From positions 1-64,000 of the forward strand of contig NZ_FNFM01000009.1 of NCBI RefSeq assembly GCF_900101095.1: 64,000 nucleotides of DNA, in the 5' to 3' direction. The position numbers were made by a program, and so were the translations under genes. Below, piece after piece: positions 33,893-42,768 of the stretch (position 1 is the stretch's first letter; each line of letters begins with the position of its first letter). The stretch comes from Actinopolyspora mzabensis. GTDB lineage: Bacteria > Actinomycetota > Actinomycetes > Mycobacteriales > Pseudonocardiaceae. Under the pieces are notes generated by a model, which ran no database searches, was not told where the DNA came from, and was given only the letters and a program-made list of their open reading frames with translations.

Positions 33893-34840
33893 ATGGCAAG
33901 ACCGCCCATCGAGGTCGAACACGTAACCAAGGACTTCGGAAAGTTCAAGGCTCTCGACGACGTGAGCCTGCGAGTCCCCCAGGGCAACGTCCTGGGGCTG
34001 CTGGGGCACAACGGCGCGGGCAAGACCACGCTGGTCAACATCCTCAGCACGCTGGCACCACCGACCGCCGGAACGGCGCACGTCGCGGGCTACGACGTCG
34101 TCCGGCAGCGCAGGCAGGTCTGCGCCCGCATCGGGTTGACCGGCCAGTTCGCCGCCGTCGACGAACAGTTGTCCGGACTGGACAATCTGGTGCTGATCGC
34201 CAGGCTGCTGGGGGCGAGCAAGCGTGCCGCCAAGCAGCGGGCGGAAGAGCTGCTGACCCTGTTCGAGCTGACCGAGGCGGCCAAGCGGCCGGCCCGGACG
34301 TACTCCGGCGGTATGCGGCGCAGACTGGATCTGGCGGCCAGCCTCGTCGGTCATCCTGACGTGATCTTCCTCGACGAGCCGACCACCGGGCTGGATCCGA
34401 CCAGTCGGATGGGGCTGTGGCGGATCGTGGAGAACCTGGTCGACGACGGCACCACAGTGCTGCTCACCACGCAGTACCTCGACGAGGCAGACCGGCTCGC
34501 CGACTCCATCACCGTGCTCTCCAGCGGCAAGGTCGTCGCTTCCGGAACCGCCGAGGAACTGAAGGCCGAGGTGGGCCAGCGGACCGCCACCGCCACGCTC
34601 ACCGACGCCGCCGATTCCGCCCGCGCCCTCGAAGCGCTCGGCCGTGCCGGCCTCAGCCCGGTGCACGACGAACAGCGCAACGCCATCACCACCCCGGTCA
34701 ACGCCTCGCACGAACTCGCGGTGGTGGTCCGCGCGCTGGACGAGGCCGGCATCGAGGTCAGCGGTCTCGGCCTCGGTGAGCCGACGCTGGACGACGTCTA
34801 CCTGACCCTTGCCCACCACTCCGCCGAACCGGCTGCCTGA
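33893..34840 (+). CDS. ABC exporter ATP-binding protein, DrrA type
   Basis: 315 residues from ATG 33893 after GAGAGGG. Walker A GHNGAGKTTLV (about 42), Q-loop GQFAAVDEQLSG, signature YSGGMRRRLDLA, Walker B VIFLDEPTTGLDP and switch His replaced as LLTTQYLDEADRL, as in DrrA proteins. A C-terminal regulatory domain of about 85 residues follows. It powers export of hydrophobic drugs with the permease encoded next (16-nt gap). Note the His-to-Gln change in the H-loop, a trait of the DrrA family. Confidence 0.92.
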   Translation: MARPPIEVEHVTKDFGKFKALDDVSLRVPQGNVLGLLGHNGAGKTTLVNILSTLAPPTAGTAHVAGYDVVRQRRQVCARIGLTGQFAAVDEQLSGLDNLVLIARLLGASKRAAKQRAEELLTLFELTEAAKRPARTYSGGMRRRLDLAASLVGHPDVIFLDEPTTGLDPTSRMGLWRIVENLVDDGTTVLLTTQYLDEADRLADSITVLSSGKVVASGTAEELKAEVGQRTATATLTDAADSARALEALGRAGLSPVHDEQRNAITTPVNASHELAVVVRALDEAGIEVSGLGLGEPTLDDVYLTLAHHSAEPAA

Positions 34841-34856
34841 GCGACGGGAAGTCCAG

Positions 34857-35693
34857 ATGACCAGTACACTCACCGCTCCGCGAACCGGAGAACAAGAGTC
34901 CACACCGGACCGCAGCAACTGGCACGGCGCAGGGGTGTGGACCCAGATCGTGGTTCTGACCGGCAGATCCTTACGTGCGGTCCTGAAAGATCCCCGAATA
35001 GTCGTCTTCAGCCTGCTACAACCGCTGATCATGCTGACCCTGTTCAGCCAGGTCTTCGGCAAGGCGTTGCTGTCGAGCATCCAGACCGGCAGCTACATCA
35101 ACTACCTGATGCCCGCCATCCTGGTCACCACCGGTATCGGTGCCTCACTGCAATCCGGTGTGGGGCTGATCACCGACATGAAGAACGGTGTGCTCGGCCG
35201 ATTCCGCTCACTGCCCATCCGGATGGGCTCGGTACTGCTGGCACGCAGCCTCGCCGACCTGTTCCGCACGGCGGTGCAACTGCTGATCCTGCTGGGGGCC
35301 GCCGCCGTACTGTTCGGTTTCTCCCCGCAGGGCGGTTTCCTCGGTACCTTCAGCGCGTGGCTGCTCGCGCTGTTGGTGAGCTGGTCGTTGACCTGGGTCT
35401 TCCTCGCGATCGCCTCGTGGGTCCGCAAGGAGGAGGTCATGCAGAGCGTCGGCTTCCTGGCCATGTTCCCGCTGATGTTCGCCTCCAGCGCGTTCGTCCC
35501 GCTGAAAGCGCTGCCCGACTGGCTGAGCATCGTCGCACGCATCAACCCGCTGACCTACGCGGTCGACGCCTCCCGGGACCTGTCACTGGCGATGCCGGTG
35601 GGAACCGGCGTGTTCTCCGCGGTGGGCACCAGCGCGGTTCTGCTGCTCGTAGGTGCCTTCTTCGCGGTGAAGGGATTCCGCCGCCCGCTGTGA
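34857..35693 (+). CDS. ABC-2 type exporter permease, DrrB type
   Basis: 278 residues from ATG 34857. A cytoplasmic N terminus of about 50 residues leads into six hydrophobic segments (VVFSLLQPLIMLTLFSQVFG; AWLLALLVSWSLTWVFLAIA; VLLLVGAFFAVKGFRRPL at the end). FPLMFASSAFVPLKALPDWL and RINPLTYAVDASR are diagnostic of the ABC-2 drug-export permeases. It pairs with the preceding ATPase. Immediately downstream is the relic of a glycosyltransferase gene, so the exporter may once have belonged to a macrolide-type resistance locus. Confidence 0.92.
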   Translation: MTSTLTAPRTGEQESTPDRSNWHGAGVWTQIVVLTGRSLRAVLKDPRIVVFSLLQPLIMLTLFSQVFGKALLSSIQTGSYINYLMPAILVTTGIGASLQSGVGLITDMKNGVLGRFRSLPIRMGSVLLARSLADLFRTAVQLLILLGAAAVLFGFSPQGGFLGTFSAWLLALLVSWSLTWVFLAIASWVRKEEVMQSVGFLAMFPLMFASSAFVPLKALPDWLSIVARINPLTYAVDASRDLSLAMPVGTGVFSAVGTSAVLLLVGAFFAVKGFRRPL

Positions 35694-35724
35694 CACACCC
35701 CGACCGAGGCGCGACGAGGCGAGC

Positions 35725-36100
35725 ATGCACTTCGCGTTGCTCGGGCCGCCGGCTGTCGGGCACGGCGATCCACGCTCGTGCTGGTGGAGGAGCTGGTCGC
35801 AGGTGGCCACCGGGCAAGCTATGTGACCGGACCGAAGCGGTACCCGTCGTTCGAGCGGCGGGTACCGAGCCCGTCTCCGGTTCACCGCGGATACCCGACC
35901 CGCCGCCACCGACGCCCCGACAGCGCCGGTGGTGGCGGTGTCGCGAATGGAGCGTTTCCTCGCCCACGTGCGGCAGAGGATCCCGGACATGCTGGAGCGG
36001 TTCGAGAGGACGTCCCGGACGGGATGTGCTCCGAGACCGATGATCCGTGGCACCTCGTGTGCCTCCAGAACCGGCTGCTTCCGAAATGGCTGCTCCCGAA
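35725..36100 (+). pseudogene. Relic of an MGT-family (macrolide) glycosyltransferase
   Basis: ATG 35725 opens HFALLGPPAVGHGDPRS. After a frame change the next frame gives LVEELVAGGHRASYVTGPKR, and a further shift gives RMERFLAHVRQRIPDMLERF; these are the ordered N-terminal blocks of OleD/MGT-type UDP-glycosyltransferases. Nothing of the C-terminal UDP-sugar domain remains, as a terminator and the GH64 gene follow. The frame breaks and missing half mark a pseudogene. Confidence 0.65.
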
Positions 36101-36104
36101 ACGC

Positions 36105-36143
36105 GACCACCCGCCCGGAAGCGGTTGGCCCGAGCGGGTGGTC
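36105..36143 (-). terminator. Terminator downstream of the GH64 gene
   Basis: GACCACCCGC (36105-36114) and GCGGGTGGTC (36134-36143) form a perfect 10-bp stem with a 19-nt loop, 31 nt beyond the stop of the leftward glucanase. Confidence 0.65.
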
Positions 36144-36174
36144 GATCCGTGTCACGCCTGTCGGAACGGCTACC

Positions 36175-37338
36175 TCACATCGGGGTGAGCGTCAGCGTGG
36201 CGGAACTCGCCTGCGTGTCCTGGATGTAGGACGCGAAACCGGCCACGTCGTCGAAAGCGAAGCCGTAAGCCTTGCCGTCGACCGTGTTGGCGTGCATCGC
36301 CTTCGCGTAGTGGTTCGTCACCGAGTGGTTGTAGAAGCCGGCCGGGTTGGAGGCGGGCTGCGAGGTGACGCTGTGCAGGTTGGACCGGTTGAGTCCGGCG
36401 GCCAGGATCGCCGCCACCGGGCCTCTCGGGGCCGCACCCGCCGCGAGCGCACCGTCGCAGAACAGCACGTCACGGGTGCTCGGCCGGTCGAAAGCACCGA
36501 CGTCTCCGTCGAAGACGAACCGATCACCGGAGACCGAGCCGTGGTAGACACCGGTGCCGATGTCCACGGTCATCGTGCTCGAACGGTACTTCTCCCACAC
36601 CTGGTCGATGTAGGGGTCGAAGTAGGTGCTGGAGAAGTTGCCCAGGTCCAGAGCGTGGCCGGGAGCGACGATCCGGTAGTCGCCCTGCTGCAGGTTCTCG
36701 AAACCGGGGGTGGAGGTGACGCTGGAGAAGATCCGGTCCCGGCCGCCCGACTCCAGCGTGCCGGTGGTCTGGTCCGAGGCGCCCACGAGCCTGATGGAGG
36801 AGGGCACGCTGAACATGTCCACCATCGTGGTGTTGCAGTACATGCCGGTCTCGTTGAGCGTGAACTCGAAGGTGTCGTGCAGCACCGTGTTACTCGGATC
36901 GCTGGGCACCCAGCCTGCCGGGTACTGCAGCGCCGGTTGACCGGTGCCGCTCTCGACCACCTTGAACTTGAGCTCGCCGCCCAGGGCGAAATAGATGCGT
37001 CCCGACATGGCGGGCAGGCTGAGCTGCGTGTCGCCGCTGCTGTTCAGCGGAATTCCGTAGTGGGCGTAACCGTCCGAACCGTTGTCGGAGAACGAGATCG
37101 GCACCCTCCGGCCGTCGGGGGTGACCCGAACCTGCTGACCCGAGTGGTCGACTCCGACGATGTAGAGCGAGATCGAGGTGTTCGCGAAGTTGCCGGTGTG
37201 GTTGGCGATCGTCAGTGGCAGTGGCACGGCCGCGGCGGTGGTTCGTGGCCGTGCCGCCGCGATGGCGCCGCTACCCAGTACCGGTGCCGCCAGCGCCGCA
37301 GTGGAAAGTCCCCCCAGGAATGTTCTCCTGCTGAACAA
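36175..37338 (-). CDS. Tat-exported GH64 beta-1,3-glucanase-like protein
   Basis: 387 residues from TTG 37338, with GGAGG 7 nt upstream. FSRRTFLGGLSTAALAAPVL is a twin-arginine signal, so the folded protein is exported. The mature part matches GH64/thaumatin-like glucanases: PLTIANHTGNFANTSISLYI, GRIYFALGGELKF, MFSVPSSIRLVG, GDVGAFDRP and HYAKAMHANTVDGKAYGFAF. GH64 enzymes release long laminari-oligosaccharides from fungal beta-1,3-glucan. No carbohydrate-binding module is attached. Monocistronic. Confidence 0.9.
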   Translation of the reverse strand: MFSRRTFLGGLSTAALAAPVLGSGAIAAARPRTTAAAVPLPLTIANHTGNFANTSISLYIVGVDHSGQQVRVTPDGRRVPISFSDNGSDGYAHYGIPLNSSGDTQLSLPAMSGRIYFALGGELKFKVVESGTGQPALQYPAGWVPSDPSNTVLHDTFEFTLNETGMYCNTTMVDMFSVPSSIRLVGASDQTTGTLESGGRDRIFSSVTSTPGFENLQQGDYRIVAPGHALDLGNFSSTYFDPYIDQVWEKYRSSTMTVDIGTGVYHGSVSGDRFVFDGDVGAFDRPSTRDVLFCDGALAAGAAPRGPVAAILAAGLNRSNLHSVTSQPASNPAGFYNHSVTNHYAKAMHANTVDGKAYGFAFDDVAGFASYIQDTQASSATLTLTPM

Positions 37339-37635
37339 GGTGCCTCCTTCGGTCGGGCCGCGGTAACGGCCCTCATGCGGTCCAGACCAGTGTGCTGCCG
37401 CCAGAACCGATCCAGCATTACGTCGATCCGGCGCTGTCGATGGCACGTCCGGCAGAGCCGAAAAGTGCCACCCGAACGTCCCCGAGGGGACAACGGTCTC
37501 CCTCAGCTGCTGCTTTCCTCCGAAAGTCGTGCCGCTGTGGGCAGCCCGTTCCTCGCGGCGGGGTGAATCCGTTGTCCGCCTGCCGGGCGATTTCGGCGAG
37601 TACCACTCGACTGCCTTCGCTCGTAGCTCCGGCTC

Positions 37636-37663
37636 GGCGATTTCGCGAGAAATTGACGCCGCC
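37636..37663. repeat. Interspersed palindrome, copy 4
   Basis: GGCGATTTC-GCGA-GAAATTGAC followed by GCCGCC. It is nearly identical to copy 2, including the flanking GCCGCC. It lies in the 37,339-37,743 gap, downstream of the leftward acyl-CoA synthetase. No gene is seen in this gap. Confidence 0.65.
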
Positions 37664-37743
37664 CGTGCGGATCCCGGAATCGTCGTGGTCAGTCCCACCC
37701 GACGAACTCGGTGCCCCTCCACCCCGGAAAATCCGGTGGGTTC

Positions 37744-39261
37744 TCAGCCGTGCGCTCGGCGGATCGCCTGCTTGTCCACCTTGCCGGTGGCACCACGCGG
37801 CAGTTCGTCCACGAGATCGATCCTTTTCGGAACCTTGTAGCCGCCGAGTCGTTCGGCGATGAACTCGGCGAGCTCGCCGGTTTCGGCGGGGCGCTCGGTG
37901 CCGACGACGACCGCTGCCCTGCCCACTTCGCCCCAGACGGGGTCCGGTACCCCGACCACGGCGGCTTCCACCACCGCGGGATGCTCGTGCAGCACCGACT
38001 CGATCTCCGCCGGATACACGTTCTCCCCACCGGAGATGAACATGTCCTTTATCCGGCCCACGATGCGGTGAAAACCGGCCTCGTCGACGGTGGCGAGATC
38101 GCCGGAACGGAACCAGCCGTCCTCGGTGAAGGCGTTCGCGGTGTCGGCGGGGCGCTGCCAGTATCCGGCCACCACGTTCGGTCCCGTCACGAGGATCTCC
38201 CCCGGCTCGCCGACCGAAGGCGTCGTACCGTCGGTCCGTTCGAGGCGTACGTCGCTGAAGAACGCCGGTTTGCCCGCGTAGCCGATTCGCTCGGCACTCT
38301 CGGCGGCACTCAGCAGTAGAACGCCGGGAGAAGCTTCGGTCATGCCGTAACCCTGCATGAAGGCCAACCCTCGTGCACTGTAGCGGCGGATGAGCTCCGC
38401 GGGGACCGGAGCGCCACCGCACAGCAGGAAACGCAGGCTCGACAGGTCCGCGTCCGGCCAGCGCGCAGCACGACTCAACGCGTCGAACATGGTCGGAACA
38501 CCGAACATCAGCGTGATCCGGAGCCGTTCGATCAGATCGAAGGTGGTATCGACGTCGAATCTCTCCTCCAACACCACCGTCCCGCCCTTGAGCAGCGTGG
38601 GCAGGCAGGTCATCCCCAGTGCCGCGCTGTGGAACAGCGGAGCGTTGAGCAGGGTGACCTCGGTGCTGGTGATGTCCACGTCGACCAGCACGTTGAGCGC
38701 GTTCCAGATGGCGTTGCCGTGGCTCATCCTCGCGCCTTTCGGGCGCCCGGTGGTGCCTGAGGTGTAGAGGACCAGCGCCGTTTCCTCGGGCGCGACCGGT
38801 TCGTCCCGGAAGTCGCTCGGCGCGGCCGAGATCAGGGTCTCGAGATCTTCCTCCCCGCTGTTGTCCTCGGTGGTGGTGATCAGCAGCAGCTCGGGAATGC
38901 GCTCCCGGAGCGATCGGGCCGTTTCGGTGTGTCGCCCGTCGTGCACGAGCACTTCGGCGCCGCAGTCGTGCAGGGTGAACGTCAGTTCCGCCGCTGCGAG
39001 CCTGGTGTTCAGCGGCACGAAGACGGCCCCCAACGTTCCCGCCGCGAACAGCGTCTCCAACAACGCCGGGTGGTTCGGGCCGAGATAGGCGATGCGGTCG
39101 CCTCTGCCCACTCCTCGCTGGTGCAGGCCGTTGGCCAGGGCATGCACGCGTCCGCACCACTCACGGTAAGTGCGGGTGCCTCCCCGGTGGATCACGGCTG
39201 CCTTGTCCGGCGTGGCGCGGGCGCGTCTGACCGGCCAGGAACCCAGTCCCTGATTGCGCAT
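37744..39261 (-). CDS. Feruloyl/hydroxycinnamoyl-CoA synthetase-like acyl-CoA ligase
   Basis: 505 residues of the ANL superfamily: P-loop-like LVLYTSGTTGRPKGARMSHG (about 165), GYGMTEASPG, hinge RSGDLATVDEAGFHRIVGRI and catalytic Lys in LPRGATGKVDKQ. These enzymes activate an acid with ATP and transfer it to CoA. The neighbouring gene is a hydroxycinnamoyl-CoA hydratase-lyase, so ferulate, caffeate or p-coumarate is the probable substrate. It is the second gene of the leftward unit (95-nt gap). The residues alone do not prove substrate. Confidence 0.85.
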   Translation of the reverse strand: MRNQGLGSWPVRRARATPDKAAVIHRGGTRTYREWCGRVHALANGLHQRGVGRGDRIAYLGPNHPALLETLFAAGTLGAVFVPLNTRLAAAELTFTLHDCGAEVLVHDGRHTETARSLRERIPELLLITTTEDNSGEEDLETLISAAPSDFRDEPVAPEETALVLYTSGTTGRPKGARMSHGNAIWNALNVLVDVDITSTEVTLLNAPLFHSAALGMTCLPTLLKGGTVVLEERFDVDTTFDLIERLRITLMFGVPTMFDALSRAARWPDADLSSLRFLLCGGAPVPAELIRRYSARGLAFMQGYGMTEASPGVLLLSAAESAERIGYAGKPAFFSDVRLERTDGTTPSVGEPGEILVTGPNVVAGYWQRPADTANAFTEDGWFRSGDLATVDEAGFHRIVGRIKDMFISGGENVYPAEIESVLHEHPAVVEAAVVGVPDPVWGEVGRAAVVVGTERPAETGELAEFIAERLGGYKVPKRIDLVDELPRGATGKVDKQAIRRAHG

Positions 39262-39356
39262 ACGTGTGCACCTCTCCCGAGCGTGGGGCCGAGCACGAGC
39301 CGGCCGGAGTCAGCCGGGTGAACTCCGGCCGAATCGTCGTGGGGGTGGGCTCGTCG

Positions 39357-40208
39357 TCATGCCTCCTGCTCGTACGAGCCGAGGCCCGGCCGGTAGGTCT
39401 TGTCGTCGAGGAACTGCTTGAGCCCCTGCTGCTTGCCCCGCTCGGGATCGTGGCCGGTCGCGGCGTCCAGTTTGGCGTACAGATAGTCCTCGGCCTGGTC
39501 CCACGAGAGCTGCTGTGCCTTCTTGAAACCGACCTTGGCCGCACGCAACACGTGGGTGTTCATCCCCGCCAGTCGGGTCGCCACTTCCACGGTGCGCGGG
39601 CGCAGTCGCTCGGCGGGAACCGCTTCGTTGACCAGGCGCATCCGCTCCGCGCGACGGCCGTCGAAGGTTTCCCCGGTCATGATGAACCACAGCGCGTCCC
39701 GGGAAGGCACGGTTTCCGCCAGTGCCCGGGAGACCAGTCCACCGGGCGGAATGCCCCAGTTGACCTCGGACAGGCCGAACGTCGCGTCCTCGGCGGCTAT
39801 CGCCAGGTCACAGCACACCAGCGGGGTGAACGCGCCGCCGAAGCACCATCCGTTGACCATCGCGACGGTGGGTTTGGCGAAGTGGATCAGGCGCCGCCAC
39901 TGCCACTCGGCGCTCTCCCGGCGGGCCCGGTTCTCCACGTGCGGTGGTGCCTCCTCCACTTCCCGGAAGTACTCCTTGAGATCCATGCCCGCCGACCAGG
40001 CCTGGCCGTTTCCGGTCAACACCACCACGCGGACCCGCTCGTCGGCTTCGAGTTGTTCCAGTGCCCGGATCATCTCGCGGTTGAGCGTCGGGTTCATGGC
40101 GTTGCGTTTTTCGGGCCGGTCGAACGTGAGCCAGCCGGTTCCGGAGTCGTCGACCTCGACCCCGACGGTTTCGTACCGGTTCGTGGTGGATCCGTTCATG
40201 GTGGACAA
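39357..40208 (-). CDS. ech: p-Hydroxycinnamoyl-CoA hydratase/lyase
   Basis: 283 residues of the crotonase fold with blocks specific to the hydroxycinnamate lyase group: FDRPEKRNAMNPTLNREMI, WSAGMDLKEYFREVE, KPTVAMVNGWCFGGAFTPLV, GLSEVNWGIPPGGLVSRA and the ending EDYLYAKLDAATG...LKQFLDDKTYRPG. It hydrates feruloyl-CoA and splits it to vanillin plus acetyl-CoA. TTG 40208 follows GAGGAG; ATG 40199 is possible. First gene of the ech-fcs unit, preceded by a MarR-type operator. No vanillin dehydrogenase gene is adjacent. Confidence 0.92.
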   Translation of the reverse strand: MSTMNGSTTNRYETVGVEVDDSGTGWLTFDRPEKRNAMNPTLNREMIRALEQLEADERVRVVVLTGNGQAWSAGMDLKEYFREVEEAPPHVENRARRESAEWQWRRLIHFAKPTVAMVNGWCFGGAFTPLVCCDLAIAAEDATFGLSEVNWGIPPGGLVSRALAETVPSRDALWFIMTGETFDGRRAERMRLVNEAVPAERLRPRTVEVATRLAGMNTHVLRAAKVGFKKAQQLSWDQAEDYLYAKLDAATGHDPERGKQQGLKQFLDDKTYRPGLGSYEQEA

Positions 40209-40292
40209 CTCGAACGCTCCTCGTGCGAGTGGCGGATGGGGCCCGCTCCCGCGGGGTGAGCACGGGTCCCTGTCGAGCCAACGGCGGAATTA

Positions 40293-40307
40293 ATCAGGTA
40301 TCCTGAT
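40293..40307. promoter_or_regulatory. MarR operator before ech
   Basis: ATCAGG-TAT-CCTGAT, a perfect 6-bp inverted repeat about 85 nt upstream of the ech start. It has the same length and nearly the same bases as the site before the marR gene at 40,985. Confidence 0.7.
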
Positions 40308-40393
40308 AATGCACAAGAGCTGTTGCTGCCGCAAGACTCCGTTCGGGCCGCTTTGAGCACCCGGAGTCGGGGCTTCGTCCACCGGGCGGTGGG

Positions 40394-40906
40394 TCAGGAT
40401 CCCGAAGCGGGGGTGTCTCCGGACTCGGTTCGTTGTTGCACCAGCGGGGTCAGCGCCGCGTAGCCTCTGTCGAGGCACTCCCGGAAGACCAGGCGCTCCC
40501 CGGGGTTCATCGAGTCCAGCACGCGTCGTTCCAGTGAGTCGATCATGGGCGCGCAGGTGGTGACCAGTTCCCGGCCCCGCGTGGTCAGGCTGATCAGCAG
40601 GGCACGGCGGTTGGTCTCGTCGCGCCTGCGTCGCACCAGCTCGTGCCGTTCCAACCACTGCACCATCTCGTGCATGGTCTGCGGAGTCACGAAGGAGCGC
40701 CGGGCAAGTTGGGCGGAGGAGAGCTCGCCGCGCTGTTCCAGCACGGTCAGCGCGGTGTACTGCAGCGTGGTCAGGCCGTGGGGGCGCAAGGCGTCGTCCA
40801 TCAGCGCGCGGACGACCATTTCCAGCCGCTTGACCAGGTAAAGCGTCAGCGGCGCGTCGGTGTCGGACGACTCCGAGCCGTCCGCGTCCTCGGCATAGTC
40901 GGTCAC
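40394..40906 (-). CDS. MarR family regulator of the hydroxycinnamate genes
   Basis: 170 residues from GTG 40906. The winged helix includes LTTLQYTALTVLEQRGELSS, then FVTPQTMHEMVQWLERHELV and wing RRDETNRRALLISLT. It is likely the counterpart of FerC/CouR-type MarR repressors that release DNA on binding hydroxycinnamoyl-CoA. It is transcribed leftward toward ech-fcs, with operators before both itself and ech. Confidence 0.88.
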   Translation of the reverse strand: MTDYAEDADGSESSDTDAPLTLYLVKRLEMVVRALMDDALRPHGLTTLQYTALTVLEQRGELSSAQLARRSFVTPQTMHEMVQWLERHELVRRRRDETNRRALLISLTTRGRELVTTCAPMIDSLERRVLDSMNPGERLVFRECLDRGYAALTPLVQQRTESGDTPASGS

Positions 40907-40984
40907 GCGGTCCTCCTGCCACCTCGTCGTGGTGATTCGCTCTTGCCTCGTCCGCGGAGGCGTTGAGCGTCGTGTTCATCTGGA

Positions 40985-40999
40985 ATCAGGGATGCTGAT
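40985..40999. promoter_or_regulatory. MarR operator before marR
   Basis: ATCAGGGATGCTGAT matches the ech site at 12 of 15 positions or better and has the same dyad. It lies about 80 nt upstream of the regulator start in the 40,907-41,245 gap, which contains no gene. Confidence 0.65.
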
Positions 41000-41245
41000 A
41001 TTTGCGACTCGTTGTGGAACGACTCGTTCGTCCGGTCCGAAGTTCTGTGAGTGGTCGGCTCTTGCGTAATCGCGGAGCAGATGGTGCGGTTACCCGCGCC
41101 GTATGCTCCGCGCTCCTTCGACCTGACCGTTTCGCCGGCCGGGAGCCCGGGTGACGCGGACTGCACAGCCGGGCACTCCGCAGTGGGGAAACGCCCCACC
41201 TTCGTCGAGTCGCTGCTCCGGGTACGGAATGCCGCTCGTCGCTGT

Positions 41246-41710
41246 TCAGGATTCCGCGAGGTGAGGCGGGAAACCACCGGTGGCGATCGGGCCCCAGTTC
41301 TCGATCTCGATGCGGAGCAGTGACTTGTGCTGCCGGGCCATGGCTTCGCGGTACTCGTCCCAGTCGGGGTGCTCACCCGAGATGCAGCGAAAGTAGTCGA
41401 CGAGGCCGTCCAGCGCCTCGGGCATGTCCAGCACCCGGGCGCGGCCGTCGACCTGCACGTACGGTCCGTCCCACTCGTCGGAGAGGACGCAGATCGACAC
41501 TCGTGGGTCGCGACGCGCGTTGCGGGTCTTGGCGCGGGCCGGGTAGGTGGAGACCACGATCCGACCCTGCGGGTCGATACCGCAGGTCACCGGGGACATC
41601 TGCGGGCCGCCTCCGGCGCGGGTGGTCGACAGCAGGCCGCGATGACGTGGACGGAGGAATTCGAGCAGTGCTTCCCGCTCGACGCGTTCGGCCGTGGCGA
41701 TTCGTGGCAT
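41246..41710 (-). CDS. PPOX-class F420-dependent enzyme
   Basis: 154 residues of the split-barrel flavin/F420 fold: GLLSTTRAGGGPQMSPVTC, RIVVSTYPARAKTRNARRDP, ICVLSDEWDGPYVQVDGRAR. The family tag TYPARAKTRNA-RRDPRVS is typical of actinobacterial F420-binding PPOX proteins, which reduce biliverdin-like, quinone or xenobiotic substrates. Monocistronic; substrate unknown. Confidence 0.85.
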   Translation of the reverse strand: MPRIATAERVEREALLEFLRPRHRGLLSTTRAGGGPQMSPVTCGIDPQGRIVVSTYPARAKTRNARRDPRVSICVLSDEWDGPYVQVDGRARVLDMPEALDGLVDYFRCISGEHPDWDEYREAMARQHKSLLRIEIENWGPIATGGFPPHLAES

Positions 41711-42053
41711 GAATCCAGCATCTCACGCGGAAGTCTTACCCGAGACCGTCCTGTTCGGACCGGACAGGACTCCGCTGGTCGCCTGATCGGGTGGGAATGG
41801 GGTTATCGCCGCCGCATGCGGGGAAATGGCGATATTCTGGGAATACGGTTCTGGCCAGTACCGTTCGGTACGCGGTCATTGCCTGCGCGGTAGCCGTGCG
41901 GAGTGGTTCGTGGAAACGGTGCTGGCCGCGTGTCGTTCCGTGCGGTGGGACGGTTTCGAACCAGGTGCGATCCCGCAGCTCGGTGTCCGAATCGTCGGCT
42001 ACTCGCTCGCGGCAGCGCTCGCTGTGGGCAGCACACTCCACTAGGCTTGATCG
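41711..42053. other. Intergenic stretch with no gene seen
   Basis: 343 nt between divergent genes. Short frames here have poor codon patterns. It contains an imperfect dyad GTACCGTTCGGTAC near 41,859 but no repeat shared with the rest of the window. Confidence 0.5.
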
Positions 42054-42488
42054 ATGACATCGGTAAGGCAGTTCCAAGTCACCTTCGACTGCGCGGAACC
42101 CGAGCGCGTCGCCCGTTTCTGGTGCGAAGTATTGGGGTACGTCGTACCACCGCCACCCGAGGGGTCCGCCACCTGGGACGATTTCAATCGTTCGCTGCCG
42201 TCAGAACATCAGGGCTCAGCATTCGCCTGCATCGATCCCTCCGGTACGGGGCCGCGGCTGTTCTTCCAGCGCGTTCCCGAGGGCAAGGTCGTCAAGAATC
42301 GAGTACATCTCGATGTGCGGGTCGGGACCGGGCTAGTGGGTGAAGAGCGCCTCGCCACACTCGAGGCCGAGTGCGCACGACTGATCGAGCTCGGCGCGAC
42401 TCGTGTGCGACTGCTGCCCGCCGATGGAAACGACGAGTCGTGCATCGTGATGCAGGACCTCGAGGGCAACGAGTTCTGTCTCGACTGA
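42054..42488 (+). CDS. VOC-family glyoxalase-like protein
   Basis: 144 residues: VTFDCAEPERVARFWCEVLG, ACIDPSGTGPRLFFQRVPEG, VHLDVRV and EGNEFCLD. This is the actinobacterial glyoxalase-like (Glyoxalase_6) pattern, in which Glu of the final block and His of VHLDV sit at the VOC metal site. Function of the group is mostly unknown. It is the last chromosomal gene before the attachment-site scar. Confidence 0.85.
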   Translation: MTSVRQFQVTFDCAEPERVARFWCEVLGYVVPPPPEGSATWDDFNRSLPSEHQGSAFACIDPSGTGPRLFFQRVPEGKVVKNRVHLDVRVGTGLVGEERLATLEAECARLIELGATRVRLLPADGNDESCIVMQDLEGNEFCLD

Positions 42489-42768
42489 TGACCCGTGTGG
42501 CGGGCGATCCCGACCACTCGAGCGGGGTTAGGGTTGCCCGGCGGGATGCACTCGCGACCGCGAGTTGATTCACTCGCCGGTGACGAATCGCGCTTGTTGC
42601 GGAGCAGCAGTCTTTCGTTTTTGAAGAGCCGGCTTTCGACCGGACGGGAGCCGGCCGCTCGGCAACGGGTATCCCGCCACACATCAGTGCGAAGAGCCCG
42701 AAAAGTGGGGGTAAAGTGGGGACCGATCTTGGTCGAGATCCCTGCTCACCCGTGGCGCTGGGTTGATG

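Noticed and set aside
41800-41840. Possible extra CRISPR repeat (GCCGCATGCGGGG)
   Set aside because: A single copy without a 61-nt periodic partner and unlike the GTGCTCTCCACG repeat.
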